This document shows positions 61,923 to 64,000 of a stretch of DNA of 64,000 nt, piece by piece (position 1 is the first letter of the stretch; each line of letters starts with the position of its first letter). The notes below the pieces were generated by a model. The model saw only the letters and a list, made by a program, of their open reading frames with translations, searched no databases and was not told the origin of the DNA. The position numbers were made by a program, and so were the translations under genes. Origin of the DNA: Roseburia_C sp031555935 (GTDB taxonomy: Bacteria > Bacillota > Clostridia > Lachnospirales > Lachnospiraceae); the NCBI GenBank assembly GCA_031555935.1, contig JAVBTX010000021.1, forward strand, positions 45,484 to 109,483. Reading direction: 5' to 3'.

Positions 61923-62745
61923 GGACATTATTAAAAACATAAAAGAAATGTGTGTCGAGGCCAATCACTATTTGTCAAAAGATATGGATGAATCAATGAA
62001 AAAAGCCGTTGAAACCGAACAATCAGAATTAGGAAAAAAAGTATTAAACCAATTGCAGGATAATTTAAAAATAGCTGACGAAGAGATGATACCAATCTGT
62101 CAGGATACCGGTATGGCCGTAATCTTTTTAGAAATAGGGCAAGATGTGCATATCGAAGGAATGTCAATCGAAGATGCCATAAACGAGGGAGTTCGTCAGG
62201 GTTACAGCGAAGGATATTTACGGAAATCAGTTGTCAACGACCCAATAATCCGTGAAAATACGAAGGACAATACTCCGGCAGTCATCCATTACAGCATTGT
62301 CCCGGGCGAAAAAGTAAAAATAACCATTGCTCCAAAAGGATTTGGCAGCGAAAATATGAGTCGTGTCTTTATGCTAAAACCAGCCGATGGAATCGAAGGT
62401 GTAAAAGAAGCAATTTTAACCGCAGTCAAAGATGCCGGACCAAATGCCTGCCCACCGATGGTAGTTGGCGTCGGAATTGGCGGAACATTTGAAAAATGTG
62501 CAATTTTAGCAAAAAAAGCTCTAACCCGGAATGTAAACGAAGCTTCAATGATTCCATACGTTAAAGAAATGGAAGAAGAAATGCTGGCAAAAATCAATCA
62601 ATTGGGAATTGGACCAGGTGGCCTTGGTGGTACCACAACAGCATTGGCAGTAAATATTAACACATACCCAACCCATATCGCCGGTCTACCAGTTGCAATC
62701 AACATATGTTGCCACGTAAATCGTCATGTCGTTCGTGAACTATAA
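61900..62745 (+). CDS. Fumarate hydratase, alpha subunit (class I, iron-sulfur)
   Basis: A 281-residue subunit of the two-part fumarase/tartrate dehydratase family, which interconverts fumarate and malate with a 4Fe-4S cluster. PICQDTGMAV carries the first cluster Cys, and NACPPMVVGVGIGGT and INICCHVNRH hold others. AAGGCGG precedes the ATG. It overlaps the upstream gene by 23 bp and pairs with the next gene. Confidence 0.95.
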   Translation: MIRTVKTEDIIKNIKEMCVEANHYLSKDMDESMKKAVETEQSELGKKVLNQLQDNLKIADEEMIPICQDTGMAVIFLEIGQDVHIEGMSIEDAINEGVRQGYSEGYLRKSVVNDPIIRENTKDNTPAVIHYSIVPGEKVKITIAPKGFGSENMSRVFMLKPADGIEGVKEAILTAVKDAGPNACPPMVVGVGIGGTFEKCAILAKKALTRNVNEASMIPYVKEMEEEMLAKINQLGIGPGGLGGTTTALAVNINTYPTHIAGLPVAINICCHVNRHVVREL

Positions 62746-62822
62746 TATTACCTATTAAATATAGAAGAAACAGAACATCCGCTTGTATTAATATGATTGG
62801 CGGAATGTTAATGGAGGAAAAC

Positions 62823-63374
62823 ATGGATAAGCATATCAAAACACCAATAACCGAAGCAGTAACTGCCGATTTAAAAAGTGGAGATTACGTATATATAACC
62901 GGAACCATCTATGTAGCCAGAGATGCAGCGCACAAGCGCATGATTGAAGCATTAAACCGGGGTGAAGAATTACCAATTGATATCAAAGATGCAATCATCT
63001 ATTATATGGGACCATCCCCAGCCAGGGAAGGCCGCCCAATCGGTTCAGCGGGACCAACCACCGCCAGCCGAATGGACAAGTATGCACCAATCCTGCTTGA
63101 CCTTGGCCAGAAAGCAATGATTGGAAAAGGAAAAAGAACCAAAGAAGTGGTAGAAGCAATGATTAGAAATAAAGCAGTCTATTTTGCAGCTATTGGCGGT
63201 GCAGGTGCATTATTATCAAAATGTATCGTTAAATCAGAAACGGTTTGCTATGAAGATTTAGGTGCTGAAGCAATCTTAAAATTAGAAGTAAAAGATTTTC
63301 CAGTCATCGTCGTAATCGACCAAGAAGGAAATAATCTATATGAAACAGCAATAAAGCAGTATCAGCAAATATAA
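62823..63374 (+). CDS. Fumarate hydratase, beta subunit
   Basis: A 183-residue subunit. The ATG at 62823 follows GGAGG and matches the usual length; an upstream ATG is part of the site. Motifs include YYMGPSPAREGRPIGSAGPTT, then MDKYAP and IGKGKR. It supplies the substrate side of the active site for the alpha subunit. A tartrate dehydratase role cannot be excluded by sequence. Confidence 0.95.
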   Translation: MDKHIKTPITEAVTADLKSGDYVYITGTIYVARDAAHKRMIEALNRGEELPIDIKDAIIYYMGPSPAREGRPIGSAGPTTASRMDKYAPILLDLGQKAMIGKGKRTKEVVEAMIRNKAVYFAAIGGAGALLSKCIVKSETVCYEDLGAEAILKLEVKDFPVIVVIDQEGNNLYETAIKQYQQI

Positions 63375-63486
63375 AAATAGTTTTATTTAAAATAGAATAT
63401 AAATGGGAAATCTGGAAATACTTGTATATCATAAGTAATGATATTGATAGGTAAAAGTATAACTTGAAAAAAATAAAAAATAGTAA

Positions 63487-63515
63487 TTGACAAACTGTGC
63501 TTGATTTAGTATTAT
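63487..63515 (+). promoter_or_regulatory. Promoter of tRNA-Ser
   Basis: TTGACA (63487-63492), 17-bp spacer, TATTAT (63510-63515), about 85 bp before the tRNA. Confidence 0.75.
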
Positions 63516-63601
63516 TATCTATGCGTCGTGTATAAATAACATACGCGGCTAATATCATATTGAATATCTTTTCTTTGAAAGATATTGGAAATAAACATTC
63601 A

Positions 63602-63689
63602 GGAGAAATACTCAAGAGGCTGAAGAGGCGCCCCTGCTAAGGGTGTAGGTCGGGTAACCGGCGCGAGGGTTCAAATCCCTCTTTCTCCG
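63602..63689 (+). tRNA. tRNA-Ser (GCT anticodon)
   Basis: A class II tRNA of 88 nt with a long variable arm. Acceptor GGAGAAA pairs with TTTCTCC, discriminator G, anticodon loop CTGCTAA, T-arm GAGGGTTCAAATCCCTC. CCA is not encoded. Confidence 0.96.
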
Positions 63690-63795
63690 CTTAAAATTTC
63701 CATATGTCTAAAATGCTTTATATTTAGACGTTTGTCTTTCACAACACTTAACAAAAAGACATTTCGACAAGAAATTATTTTTTTGCAAAAAGTTG

Positions 63796-63825
63796 TTGAC
63801 AAGCATATAACATACATGATATTAT
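63796..63825 (+). promoter_or_regulatory. Promoter of an rRNA operon
   Basis: TTGACA (63796-63801), an 18-bp spacer and an extended -10 TGATATTAT (63817-63825). Strong, as expected for an rRNA operon. Confidence 0.75.
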
Positions 63826-64000
63826 ATGTGAGTTGCGTCTCACGAGATAGCAACACAGTAAGAACCTTGATAACTGAACAGTGAAATAACCTTGAAAGAT
63901 TCGTAAAGAGATTTCAAAGAACAAAATTGCATCGAAAGATGCGACCTAGAAACAGTAAAAAACGTCTTTTTGATAAAACGTCAAAAAGCCGTAAAAAGTG
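63826..64000 (+). other. rRNA operon leader (16S gene beyond the right edge)
   Basis: After the promoter the transcript contains the leader words AACCTTGATAACTGAACAGT and several short repeats (CGTCTTTTTGATAAAACGTC hairpin at about 63963-63982). The sequence ends before the 16S start. No 16S bases are visible, so the operon is inferred. Confidence 0.65.

Overview
The window is a low-GC Firmicutes chromosome around the replication origin. The order rpmH-rnpA-yidD-yidC-jag-mnmE-mnmG-rsmG on the minus strand, facing dnaA-dnaN-yaaA-recF-gyrB-gyrA on the plus strand, is the conserved origin block. Nearby parA/parB with parS sites, DUF3881, DUF4446 and CmpB-like (PF06541) membrane genes point to the class Clostridia, most likely family Lachnospiraceae. 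Genus cannot be read from the sequence.

Layout. 1-1400: the 5' part of an AbiEi-type antitoxin gene runs off the left edge, divergent from a small ArgR-like unknown gene. 1428-5100: dacF carboxypeptidase, two large mutually inverted hairpin elements (3001-3608), then convergent trmB and lgt. 5200-12540: a 41-codon ORF, tRNA-Lys, a membrane/coiled-coil protein with three FliM-like C-terminal repeats, and a signalling cluster (Sel1-repeat protein, FIST sensor protein, solute-binding/GGDEF diguanylate cyclase). 12600-17850: small regulator cassettes (serine hydrolase with MerR, CPBP protease with DUF3021 and LytTR, PNPOx-like with HxlR, Ogt). 18000-27940: TetR with an FtsX-type ABC exporter, XRE regulators with small membrane proteins, a decayed Rpn-type gene, ATC-hydrolase family protein, and a second TetR/ABC-2 cassette. 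28000-39270: ROK/MFS pair, Fic AMP-transferase, sortase-anchored surface protein beside a two-component system, EamA/AraC pair, and a TetR/SDR pair bracketed by tRNA-Arg and a diverged copy of its 3' end.

39350-64000: tRNA-Arg, DUF3881, DUF4446, parB-parA, three parS sites, a degenerate DegS-like protein, an alpha/beta-hydrolase-fold protein, the origin block with DnaA-box-like sites on both sides of dnaA, gyrase genes, a PF06541 gene overlapping a two-subunit fumarase, tRNA-Ser, and the promoter and leader of an rRNA operon whose 16S gene would start beyond the right edge.

The left two thirds is accessory and regulatory: nearly every cassette pairs one regulator with one or two membrane or enzyme genes, and several operators are visible as palindromes or direct repeats. 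The right third is core replication, translation and segregation machinery. No CRISPR array, intact insertion sequence or prophage was seen. The most unusual features are the paired hairpin elements at 3.0-3.6 kb, the parS site embedded in a 32-bp palindrome at 42.9 kb, the degenerate kinase next to it, and the tRNA-Arg-bounded segment.
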